This document shows positions 12,535-24,057 of a stretch of 64,000 nucleotides of DNA, piece after piece (the stretch's first letter is position 1; every line of letters starts with the position of its first letter). The notes under the pieces are model-generated. The model did not search any database. It had not been told where the DNA came from and saw only the letters and a list, made by a program, of their open reading frames with translations. The translations under genes were made by a program, and so were the position numbers. This DNA is from Phylloscopus collybita (taxonomy: Eukaryota > Chordata > Aves > Passeriformes > Phylloscopidae), in NCBI GenBank assembly GCA_027886175.1, contig JAJNNQ010000029.1:6008501-6072500 (forward strand), written 5' to 3'.

Positions 12535-13644
12535 TGTAGGAGAATGGATTACAGGCAACCTTGCCCCTGATGAGTCACAGCTATTTTAATTACCAAAACC
12601 AACCTTGCCCTTAACAGGTCACAGCTATATCCTGTTGGAGTCCAGGGCACATGGTAAATCCCTCCTGCTGTCCTGGGGGGATTTGAGACCCTGGCTGGGA
12701 CCCCAGGAAAGCACTGCCTTTGACCTTAGTGCATGGGAAAAACTTCCAGCACTCAGAGATGAGTTGAAAGCAATGAAAGTTTGAAAGAAATAGTAGTTTA
12801 GTTTGTCACAGGGTGAAAATTTGTAGTTTTGGGTTTTTAGTATGGAGACAGATGAGAGCAAGATGAAGAATTTTGGGCGGTGTCTCATCTTCTTCTGCTC
12901 CATTTCCTGCTGTGACAGTGACACAGAGACATTGGTAGAATGGGTTTGACAGAGGTTGTGTGTTTAGAACAGGTAGCAATTATTGGCACAGAATTGGAAA
13001 CATAGCACGTTTTAGGAGTTAATTGGGCTAGAAACCTTTAAGAACCTTGGAATCTCCTGTCCAGCGGGTGTTTTCTGTGTTTCTGGTGTGTTAAGCCAGG
13101 TTTCGGCAGTGCACAGAACTTGAGATAAGAAATAGAATTAACAGCTCTGAAGACCGAAGCTGCGAGACTCATTTATCTTTTTAACCCTGGTACTAGACTT
13201 TTGGAGGAAAAAGATCACCCTCATAATCAAGGATTCCCGAAAGGGAGTTCCTGCAATATCCAATAAGGATGAGTGTGATAAAAGGGTGGGTTGGCTGGTC
13301 AGGTGAGGAACTGAAGACTAAGGGATCCAGAGGAGGATTCAAAGGGTTGACCAAACAGGGACTGATCAAACAGGGGAGAGAATTGCTGCTGTGAGAGGTC
13401 TGCTATGAAGTCAGTCTGAATCTGCAGTTGGAGTCTGCAGTCAGAGTCTATCTAGGTAAGAGCCTGCGGTCAGATTCTGCAAGGGAAGCCTACAGTAGGA
13501 GCTTGCTGTAGTGAGAGTCAGTGAATAGTTGGAGTCACGATGGCTGAATTGTGAAGAAGAATGAACTGGGACCCTTTTCATGCTGATGAACAAGAGTGTG
13601 TGTCTTGTCTCATTACTATCTCTAATGCGAGCCCTACTGTGACA
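12535..13644 (+). mobile_element. Long solo LTR (about 1.1 kb)
   Basis: Starts TGTAGGAGAATGG and ends CTACTGTGACA. Flanking hexamers TGGAAT (12529-12534) and TGGAAC (13645-13650) match at five of six bases, as expected for a diverged 6-bp target duplication. The body includes blocks such as GAGACCCTGGCTGGGACC and GCAAGATGAAGAATTTTGGG that recur in the LTR at 16,511, in the same orientation. Near the 3' end, 13,421-13,475 holds imperfect copies of a TCTGCAGTYRGAG unit. No internal retroviral genes follow, so it is a recombination-derived solo LTR. Confidence 0.7.
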
Positions 13645-16510
13645 TGGAACTATATTTTAAACATTGAAGTTATGTAGGGAATAGACGATTTGGCATTTCA
13701 CCACAAGAATACTTCAGTGAAGACTTACATTGTTGAAAAGAACAGGCACCTGTGATGTCTTTTTAAATGTTCTAAAAATCTTGTTGCAGAACATTGTTTT
13801 ACTTTAGCAGATGGTGTGGTGTCTTAAAAAAAAGAAGAGAAATCCTATTAATATGCTGAGTTGAGCTATATTCATGTATACTGTTGCTGTCATCTGGTAG
13901 AGACTTAATTGAAAGCATGTGATTTTCTATAAGGCAACATCATCATCATAGGATCAGACAGTTTACTGTCCAGTAACACGCAGTAGAATACACTGACTGA
14001 GTCTCATACTGATGTCTAAACAACATCTTCACTCTGCACTGGAATGGTTCTTTCTTCATTTGAAAGAACCGTCTTTGAAAGAACCGTCCAGATGGTTTTC
14101 ATCAAGAGGAGGCACAAGAAGAGCTCCAGCAGTGGGACACAGAGGAAATATATAAGAGGTCATGCCAGACCTATCTTAATGATTGAAAGGTGTCTCATTC
14201 ATATTTTCTTCATGACGAAGGTGCATTTGGCTCTGACTGGTATGTATAGATTCTCCTAATTTATCTTACTTATCTAAGGTTTGATGCAAAAATGTGAGTT
14301 GGATTTCTTTTGCCTCTAAGACCCCATTCAAACTTTATGATCTCAGTTAGTGTGCCCGACCCTTCTTTTGAGGAAATGTTTAGCTACATATTTGTGATCT
14401 ATATAATTCAGCTAAAAAATACAGCAGTGCACAACAGAAAGCAGATGTTAGAAAGTCTAATTTTGTGGATTGGAGCTGCTCTTAATACAGAATTTTTATT
14501 GTGTCCTTCCTATAATGATATCCTATTAGCCGTTTACAAAATCCTACCTGCAAAATGACTGATCAAAAATCTATTTTTTTTTGTTCAGACAAAACATGTC
14601 CTATTATAACTCTTTGGAGAAAGATATTACTTGTGCTATACCACAATTCACAATTGTTCATTAATACAAAATGCTGTTCATAGAAACTGTAAAAGGTTGG
14701 ATTGCTCATGAAATGCGTGTGATACTTTGTTTTCTAAAATAACTTAGGTATTTTTTGCAGTGGTTTTCCAAAAAACCCAACAAAACATATTTTTACTGAT
14801 TTTATCAACAAGTCATTTGTCTCTTTAGTTTAAACCTTCATAGGCACATCTGGGGAAAGAATGCAAAAGAGATGATGTTATAGCAGGTTTGGAGGTTTTG
14901 GGGTTTTTTTCTAGAAAAGAAAAGTAGTTAAATATATTTGTCATATCATAGTGTTTTGTAACTGAAACTCCACCTATGCAATGCCCATTAATACCAAATC
15001 ATTGAATTTAATCAAAGTGCTTCCATAAGCACCTTAAGTTAATGAAATAATAAAAATATAAAAGAGGAGTGTAAATAAATTTGAAATATTTCCGAAATTT
15101 TACATTATAGGTCAAATTTCTTGTTTAACGTATTTTATATTTGAAGACAAAAGAAAATGAAGACATGTATAATTATTTTGATAATAGCCCAAATATAGAG
15201 TGTATGCAAGTTGCACATACTAAGCTAATCAGTGTAATACGAACAAAAAAATGTTATCATATTTAAAAACCAGTATTCTTCTAGGTGCTTTTCAGTAATG
15301 TTTGAGTCCTCATTATTTTATGAAATCTGTATTAGAATGCAGTAATATTATGTTTAGGTAAAGAACACATGGCACAATAGAGAAAGATCTGTTTACAAGG
15401 TCAATAATGTTTCTAAGCAGAGACTCTTCAGTCTGAATGATGCTGAAAATCTGGGCTGTGGGTTTAGGGTTTGGAGGGAGGAAGCAAATGGGTGGGGCAG
15501 AAGGGAAGAGAAAAATTAATACCCAGTTAGAGAATTGGCATCTTTCCCTTTTTCACCATTACATAGATGTGCACAAAAGGAGTGTGTTACAGAGTGACCT
15601 TATGACTCTAGTTAAGCAGCAGGCAGTAGCATTAAATGGAATCTTTAGGTTTCCTTTTTGTTAGATGTGTCAAAATTTTAAAAAGCTGTTATTTTAAGAG
15701 TCTTTTTCTTCCCCCACCCTCAAAAGATTCCAGGTGTGCTGGGGGTGGCGATGAAGTAGAAGAGAAACAATTTCCTACCATCAGAAATACTATAGTTATT
15801 CTTTCTCATTATTAAACTTGAAAACTATTGCAAATAAAAAGAGAACACCAGTTTCTAGTGTCTGTTATTTTAAGTATGATATACTTAGCAGTGCTCCAGT
15901 AGGGTCACTTTTCAGTCATACGTACATCTCTCTGGAGATGCCCAGGCAACAAAAAATATTCACTATATTTGTATTATTTTTAGAAGAGAGCACATAACAT
16001 TTTTAGAGGCACCTGAGGAGCTGCATCCATTTGACTTCTGGTTTTTCCAAGAAATGTAGAATACTCTCTTGGTATAAACCTATAAAGAGAATATCATCAG
16101 CTGGTCTGGTGACATTTTTAACCTAAAGAGTAGCAAGAAGTTTTAGACAAGGGAACTTGTTTGAACATTCTTGTCTGAAAATATTGAAGAGTAGCACTGT
16201 CTGCTATATTGTAGTAGCACCCTGGCATTCATCTGAACTTATTTAGATTTCTATTTAGATTTCCCACCTAAGAACACATATCACATACCACCTTTGAGAT
16301 ATCAAGAAAACAAGTTTCAGTTTCATCTGCTGAAACTCTCATAAGCCTTGGCCCTTCCTTTATAGCAAAAGTTACAACTACAGTTACAGTTACAACTGTA
16401 CTCTTAAGTTCAAAAAATAGTCCCTTCAGAGATCACCTAACCTGTGATTTTTCAACAGTTAATTATGCTTTAAATTGGTAATTAAGCTTCTGCTCTGATG
16501 AACAGAAACC
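13645..16510. other. Unique AT-rich DNA
   Basis: No gene or clear transposon. A short duplication TTTGAAAGAACCGTC occurs twice near 14,057-14,089. One of the two copies of a 40-base repeat lies at 16,273-16,312. Open frames are short and unconvincing. Confidence 0.6.
16273..16312 (+). repeat. Dispersed 40-base repeat, copy 1
   Basis: The segment from AACACATATCACAT to ATCAAGAAAACA is matched, with one mismatch, by 20,802-20,841. Weaker similarity extends 5' through TTTAGATTTC(C/T)CACCT. No family recognised. Confidence 0.8.
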
Positions 16511-17118
16511 TGTACAGGGGGGTTTAAAACCTGTACAGGGGGGTCTGAGATATATACAGGGAAGTTGCAGACCCTGGCATGGACCCCAGACAGGCAAGGG
16601 TCTCGATTATAATCCATGGGAAAAATTACCAACATTATGGGAGGAATTGCAAGCCCTCAAAGGTAGTAGAAAGTATTAATATTTTCACATTAGGGGTTTT
16701 AAGATAAGAAGGACCAGAGACAAGATGGAGGATTCTGGGCGTTACCCTAGAGTCTTCTCCTTCTTCTTTGTCTCCATTTTGCACAGTGGTGATGACATGA
16801 AGTAGATTTAGAGTGATTGGGTCAAAGTAGAAAACACCTGTTTAGTGTCAAGTGCATGCATTGGGTCACAATTGTAAATAATGTACACGCAATTATCTGT
16901 GTATAAGGTGATGAGCTGGGAGCAGGCGGGCAGTCGTCACCTGTTGCCCGTGCTGTCCAGACCTTGCAGAGCTCAGAGAAAAGTGTAGACATAAGATAAA
17001 ATAAACAAGGAGGAAAACCTTGAAAAAGAACATCTGAAGAGTCCTTGTCTTTTCTGTGGGCGGCTCAGGGCTTTCCAAAGGACCAAGGGCAACGACCACC
17101 CTCATTCTCGGGCAAGCA
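16511..17118 (+). mobile_element. Solo LTR, 608 bp
   Basis: Starts TGTACAGGGG and ends GGGCAAGCA. Flanks are GAAACC (16505-16510) and GAGACC (17119-17124), a 6-bp target duplication with one mismatch. AATAAA lies near 17,000, followed by about 110 bases of U5. The 5' end has a tandem CCTGTACAGGGGGGT motif repeated about 2.5 times. U3 blocks are shared with the LTR at 12,535, so both belong to related ERV lineages. Confidence 0.7.
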
Positions 17119-20100
17119 GAGACCCCAAGAAAGCTCTTACATGTCTCTTTCTTCCCTCTGCTTTTTATAAGCTGTCCATGAGATTACTCTCAAGAGGAGT
17201 GTTTTTAAATCCATAAAAAGAGTGGTTTTGAGCCAAAAGAGAACACAGAAGTGTCTCAAAGACAGGGGACACAACAAGCAGTGATGTAGCAACAGAGAAG
17301 TTGCAGAAATAAAGGGAGGTTCCTTCATCTGCTTGGAAGATAATAAGCAATAAGATGTTAACAGGCACTGGTATGGTAGTTTTTTCATCTAATTCTATTC
17401 TTCTGGGGCAGGTCTCCCATCAGTATTCAAGTCTGGATTCAGCAAGATAACCAGGCTTACATTCAGCACTTGAAACCATTCTGTGGGTTTCTTTGGAAGT
17501 GCATCTTTACTTGAAGCATTGTTTTCATTTCTCTAAAGGATAGGTTCAAGATTTTATATCTTCCTTTCTCAGTCTGGCCACAAAACATTTGGAAATAGAG
17601 CTTACTTCTGTGATTTTTTCCTAGTGATTTTAAGTATTCCAGAGTAAGGTGATATTATTCCTATGGTATATGGGGGAACTCAGCCTACTCCATTAATCAC
17701 TGTAGCAAAAACCATACAGAAACAGATTTGTGAACAGCTTGTGAGGCATATCATCAAAAATGTTGTAAATTTTGGTAATCGAAACGGAAATATTTTTTGT
17801 GTATCTGGTGATGCAGGCCCTCTAAATTAGTCCGCTGGGAAAGGACTATCTATCCACATTTTCAAGAGACTGAATGTTATTCTGGCAGTAATTTGATGTT
17901 GTTGATGAAGCTGTTGGAGTTGGAATAACAAGAGGAAAAAGACTTTGCATATCTTTAGTTTTTTCTATTAAGTCATTTATGCAAATAGTATGTAGAATAA
18001 AAACTGTTCATGGCTGCATCTAGCTCTGCAATTGACATTAAAATGAAAGCAAGCTTTACCTGGAAATGAAAGAAATATGTCTATAATTTATCTCTATTTT
18101 ACTTAAGTAGCAAGTTTTAATCTGGTAATCTAGGAAACAAGTATAAACTGAAATAAGACAGTTTTATCCACTGTGTAATGATACCAACTTCAAAGAAAAA
18201 GAATCACATATATATTTGGCAAAGTACCTCATAATGTGTTTTATGGCATTTATCTTATTTCAGAGTTTGAGCCTGAGTTTATTTGCTGTTATGAACTTCA
18301 ACAGCAGAAGAGGGAATGCAAGCATAAGAAGAATCCCTGTTAACTGAAATAGTCCTCTCAGTAATTCTAATAACCTGATATGCCTGTGATCTTAATGTCT
18401 AGGTTAAACAGTCATGGAAGTATTGCAGTATAATTTAACTAACCCCTCACGATTCCTTTTTTCTTTTAGAATAAGGTAGGCCTGCTTCACAGAAGTAAGT
18501 AAGCTAGGTCTTATCTCTGGTAGGACAGACTTAAAATATTTTGGCAGTTTCTAAGTATTTCTGAGTAAGAGAGCTGTTTCTGTAGTCTCATGGGTACACT
18601 AGATCTAAATTCTCATTGTAATGCTCCCAATTTATAGCAACTGATGCTTTGGTCTATTTCTTCAAAACTATGCAAGAACAAATTCATATTGTTATAAGAC
18701 AGAGTGCCTGCCACTGTGGTATCACTTCCTAAAGCATCACTTGCTTCAAATTATTTATTGATTTGTTAGGCCCAGTAATTAACACAGCCCTGTTCATATG
18801 TTTACCTTTCATGCAAGTCTGCATTATACCAGATTTTGTTGAGAATATAGTCTCAGCAAGCTTTGTCCTATATCAACAACCACAGAGTTGAATGTTAGTA
18901 TTAAAAACAATTTTTATATTGAATATACTTTTTTTTTCTAACTTGAATGCAAATATGATATTCCTACCAGGTGTTTTTCTCATGCCCTGTGATATTATGG
19001 AGTAAGTTTTATATAGTGTTTCCATAAGTCCTGATTAAATGCTTTACACCTCTTATACAAGTATTGCAAGAGAATATGTGTTTCCTTTATTTTCTTCTGT
19101 TTCTTTTCTTTGCTTTCACGAATCATGTTTAGTGATCATGGATATATTCCATGTGCATGACCACAATCATGTAGGAATCATGATCTTGGATTAGAGGGTT
19201 TGACTGTAAGGCTTTAGAAGTAGAAGAGAAGAAGGGGAAGTGTTCATGTGTTGTTTAAAATAAAAATATTATACAGTCTGAAGCAAATGGATGCATGACC
19301 ATACTACAAAGAAATAAAAGTATGGTGCTTAACAAATTAATTACTTAGAGGGCATACCTTTAAATATGTGCAAAACTATGTCTGTCCTTTAAATGTATAA
19401 AACTCATCACCAGAAATGAATATTTGAACATACAAAGATATCACATCAAAAGTGTATTCTCAAAGGTAAGCTTGCAAATAGAGGTGAAGGCAACAAAATA
19501 GAAATTGTTAGGTTTACATTGAAAATTCTCTCATGGGTTCAGGAGCTTAAATTTTCTTGCCAGTTTTAAAATTGTTGCAAACTCGGTGGTTTTAAATAAC
19601 TTCAGTGTTTCTGTGAGTAGTCTAGCATGTGATCCACTATATTTTCTTTAAGTATCTTCCTGTAGCCAAAGATTTTCAATCTGTCTTTGACTTGAAATTT
19701 GGATTTGATTTGCAAAGAGTTTGTTAAACCAAAAATGCAACCAAACTTGGATTCTGCATTCAGTATTTCACTTTATCCTCTATGCTCACAACAGCTTCAA
19801 TTTATATATTGTGATTTATTTTTTAGCCTCACATGTTTTTTTCATGTCCAAATCTTCATTTTTTAATCCTATGAAATATCTGTCTGTACCTTTTGTTTCC
19901 TTGTGTATTTCTCAGCTATACCTTTTTATTTGGTTAGTCATTATTCCTTTGTCTCTTTTTACTCACTCACCTGCTTCCTTTCTTCAAGGCTCCCTTTTTT
20001 GATTCCATATTGTCATTCCTGGATGCTCAGTTTTGATTCAAGGAGACAGAAGTACTGCAGAATTAGGTCAGAATGGGCAACCAATTACCTTCTGGTTTTG

Positions 20101-20801
20101 TTGCAGTCTTAAATTTGCTGCACCATGCAATTGGAAGACCATATTTGACTCCAGATAGTGAAGATAAATGGATCAGTGTTTCATTCATGCATCTAAGGAC
20201 AGGCTGACAATTACATTATGTCTTTTGTTTATAAAACCAGAGTGACCCCAATGCTTATTTGAGGAATAGCTAGGTCTGAGGGTATTAGCATTGGTCTCTC
20301 ATATTTTTAGTTGATTTCTTGATGACAAAGCATATCTGACTTGAGTTTTTATAAACTTTAAAAATCCCTGCACTTTCTATATAATTCTCTAAAATTGAAA
20401 CCAAATTACAGAGGATCTTGGAAAAGGGCAATTATCTTTTAATAAAAAGGAGCTCATACTAGCACTTTTGGTTTTTTTCAGAAAGCATAAGGAAAGATAG
20501 CGTTCAACACTAATATTTTCCTACCAAATCTATCAAATCCACAAGTATCATATAAGTACCAGTGAAAAACAATTATAATTCAAATACTAATGTCTTACTG
20601 AGACTAAATATTCATGATTTTTTTCAACATTATTTTGTTTGCAGAATGAGTATTGTAATTATTTTAATGTCATTGACTTTTATTTATTTTTAAATTATTT
20701 ATCTATTATTTCCATTGTAATTCAAAGAACTCCAGGTCTAGCTGAAATCAGCAGTATTTTTCCTTTGACCTTTAAAAATTTAGATTTCTCACCTCTCTAG
20801 T

Positions 20802-20841
20802 AACACATATCACACACCACCTTTGAGATATCAAGAAAACA
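20802..20841 (+). repeat. Dispersed 40-base repeat, copy 2
   Basis: Partner of 16,273-16,312, same orientation, about 4.5 kb away, one mismatch over 40 bases. Confidence 0.8.
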
Positions 20842-21693
20842 AAAGGCAAGAAAAACAACATTGTTCATATTCTTTTTTCTAGGTATAATTTTCAAAATGA
20901 AATTTAATTTTCAAATGACAGTTTTTGTTTGATACCTAACCATTTTTTTTGGATTCCTAGGGGATCAGCTAATGTATTTCACCTTGTGGTGAAATAAAAA
21001 GTTACATTGAATAAAGTTTTTGAATTCAGGTCAGCCAGTTAAAAGGCACTGAATCTTCTTAACATCTACTTTTTTAATAGTAAAGGTAATACATCTTTAA
21101 ATAATTTGTAAGTGTGTTATAACTGCCACCATAGCTATTGAGAGCTTTCCTTCAGCAGATAGCTGGCTGCAAGCTATAGATTTCAAACAGCTGTCATTCA
21201 TTAAATATTTTAATATTGAGGGAAATTAACTTTTAAATCAATATCAAAGATGAAAAAATAATAAAAAAAGCCCATTTCTTTAGCCAGAGCAGGAGATGTC
21301 AATGTATAATTTGTCATTTTCTAATTCAACTCTCTCCATTTGGTTTTGATTTAGCACTAGACCTCAGAAACCAGAGCCGGCATCCACACTCAAGAGCTGT
21401 TTTAAATTATGTGCAGCAAGATTTTAAACACATTAGCAACAAGAACAAGCTGTCCTCATACTAACTGGTCCTGCTTTGTTCTTGATTGTGGAAAATCTCA
21501 TTTTAACTGCCCTCTAATTTGTTTCAGATAGCTACTGCACCAGCAGCTGCCTTGGCATAGGATTAAACACACATGAAAATATTATCTTTCCACACAAATT
21601 ATTAGCAGTGCCAAAAACCATAAAATCTCTTTTGGAAAAATTATTTTTATTTTCCTTTTTTTCTATTTTCTTATTTTTATTATTAATGTTCAA

Positions 21694-21705
21694 CCCCCCC
21701 CCCCC
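21694..21705. repeat. Poly(C) tract, 12 bases
   Basis: Twelve C in a row in otherwise AT-rich sequence. Confidence 0.9.
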
Positions 21706-22034
21706 ACCATGTTCTTCTCCAATGTATTTCTTCATCCAATCGTTTAAAAAGTACTTGAAAGGAATTAAAAATACAAAACAGTCTGGTTTTCTAATACAGA
21801 GATGCAGTTTTGATATTTTACTCTTGGTTGAAAAGTTTGCACATCAATTTGAATGAGCTGAGAATCTATCACAATGTAGAATTCTTTAAAATTAAGGCAA
21901 TTTCTTAGTAGTTACAAGTACCTAAGATAAAGGTAAGACAAAGGATAACCTAGCAGGGTTATACATACTTTTGGAAATCTTTGTTTCAAATGAGAACGCA
22001 TATAGAGAATCCAGAACCCCATTTCAAAATTACC

Positions 22035-22290
22035 ACATTCGGACAACTAGTGACAGGAGAAGAGGACACAGACGCAAGTTGAGCCAGGGGAGATTCAGGC
22101 TGGGCATCAGGAGCAATTTCTTCTTGGAAAGGGTTGCTAAATGTTGGAATGGGCTGCCCAGGAGGGTGGTGGAATCCAAACTGCTGGAAGTGTGTAAATA
22201 AAGAACTGGACAAGGCACTTAGTGCTATGGTCTAGTTGACATGGTTGGACTCAATGATCTCAGAGATCTTTTCAAACATAAATACAAAGG
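22035..22290 (+). mobile_element. CR1 LINE 3' fragment (plus strand)
   Basis: Matches the typical 3' end of CR1 ORF2 and the 3' UTR: AGCAATTTCTTCTTGGAAAG, then GGGCTGCCCAGGAGGGTGGT, then GGTTGGACTCAATGATCTCA and AGAGATCTTTTCAAAC. 5' truncated, as nearly all CR1 copies are. The short tip repeats at the extreme 3' end are eroded. Confidence 0.9.
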
Positions 22291-22859
22291 GAGAGAAGAA
22301 ATTATTTTAATTGCAGTCATCTACCAAAAATTGCCTTTAATGTCATATCTCTGATGTCATTGACATTCCTCAGTACAGTGGCTTCTGGGATTTATGTTGG
22401 GGATGCATAAGCATCTAGTATTTTTGTGAGTGGTGACAAGGGAAGATCTAGGTACTTCTTTTTCTGTGATTATTGAAAGGATCATTAATGACTAGTTCAC
22501 TATGAAAAGAAATATGAACCTACTCTGTTTCATCCTTTGCAAGTGCTGGAAAATTTGGTGGTGGTGATGGTGTCCCTATATAAGCAATTTTTCTCTTTAT
22601 TCCATTTCATTGAAGAAGTCTACCACATACTTTCAACTCAATAATTTCATACCCTTAAAAAAAGGGTTGCTTTTCACTAAGGTCTCTAAGAAAGCAGAGA
22701 CACTTTTCTTCTTTGTCACTTCTCTTGACAAAGAAGAAAAGTTGGTGACATGCTTGTGTGTCCCCCAGACCTATCAGAGCGTGTTGATAGTGACAGCTGG
22801 TAATTGAGCCTACCTGGGCTATTGCCACCTAGATCTGCTCTTTATGAACAGAGAAGGAC
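22291..22859. other. Unique spacer between two CR1 pieces
   Basis: No gene. A 65-codon frame at 22,610-22,807 is unconvincing. Confidence 0.5.
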
Positions 22860-24057
22860 CTGTGGGACATGTTGTGGTCAGAGACAGTCTTGGACACAGT
22901 GAGCATGAACTGAGTTTTCAGTTCTTGGTGAAATAGAGGATCAACAAAACCCTTGCCTTGGACTTCTGGAGAGTGGACTTTGACCTGCTAAAGTGAGTAG
23001 TTTAGAGAGTTCCTTGGGAAACAGTCCTCAAAAACAAAGGGGACCAGGAAGACTGGACACACTTTAAGAAGGAAATACTAAAGGTGCAGGAAACAAGTGT
23101 GCAGGAAAAAAATGTGCTTACAAACAAGCCAGCACAGAAGAAGAGACATCTGGCTGAATAGGGAGCTTTTGTTGCAACTCAGGGGAAAAAAGAGAGTTTG
23201 CAACCTTTGGCAGAAGGGATAGACTTATCAAGAAGAGTATAATGATGGCAGTAGATCATATAGAGACAAAACTGGAAAGGCAAAAGTTCAGCTCTAGGTG
23301 GCTATCACTGTAAAAAATAATAAAATTTATTTTTATAAATATCATTAAAAAAAAAAAAAAAAAAAAAAGGTGTTTTTAGAAGCATATTAACAACCAAAGA
23401 AGGGCCAAGGAAAACCTCCAGTCTCTATTGGACATTGTGTGGAATATTATCATGGAGGATGAGGAAGAGGGTGAGGTACTTAATGTCTTCGTCTCTAATA
23501 GAAAGACTGACCTGGGTGACAGGGAGCAGAATCCAGGAGGAAGTAGATAGTGACTTGCCACTTTGGCAATCGTGACTCTATAGGGCTGGATAAGACACAC
23601 CCCAGGGTGCTCGCAGAGCTGGCAGAAGGGCTCACCAAACTACTCTCCATCATTTGTCATCAGTCCTGGTTAACTGGAGAGGTCCCAGATGAGTGGAGGT
23701 TGGCCAATGTGATGCTCACAAACTAGCAATGTGGGAAGGAGGATACAGGAAACTACAGGCTTGTCAGCCTGGTCTTGGTTATGGCACAGCCAGAGAAGGT
23801 TATGGCACATACTGTAAAACCAGGGGATCAGGCTCAGCCAGCAGGGGTTTAGGAAGGGTAGATCTTGCCTGACCAACTGATCTCATTTTTATGGCCATGT
23901 TGGATAGAGGGAAAGGCTGTGGTTTTTGTCTACCTGGGCTTCAGCAAAGCCTTCAATAGAGTTTCCCACAGATCCTCCTGGAAAAGCTGACAGCCCATGG
24001 TTTGGACAGATGCTCTCTTTGCTGTGTTAAAAACTGTCTGGATGGCTGGGCCCAGGT
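22860..24057 (+). pseudogene. CR1 LINE ORF2 fragment (reverse transcriptase), dead
   Basis: About 1.2 kb of CR1 ORF2 in plus orientation. Early parts match the region between endonuclease and reverse transcriptase (GCCTTGGACTTCTGGAGAG, CATCTGGCTGAATAGGGAGC). From 23,590 RT motifs are readable: SWLTGEVPDEWRLANV, then GNYRLVSLVLV, then VYLGFSKAFNRVSH. In the last, the family has Asp at the positions here occupied by Gly and Asn (motif A), so catalytic residues are gone. Frames are broken by stops and by a 22-base poly(A) expansion at 23,347-23,368. It is a non-functional relic lacking the ORF2 C-terminus and 3' tip. Confidence 0.85.

Larger units (their letters stand above)
17119..22034. other. 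Unique AT-rich DNA with one conserved-looking block
   Basis: No gene or clear transposon. It holds copy 2 of the 40-base repeat and a 12-base poly(C) at 21,694-21,705. A repeat-free, moderately complex stretch at 21,290-21,560 has the texture of conserved noncoding DNA, but conservation cannot be judged from one sequence. Confidence 0.55.
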
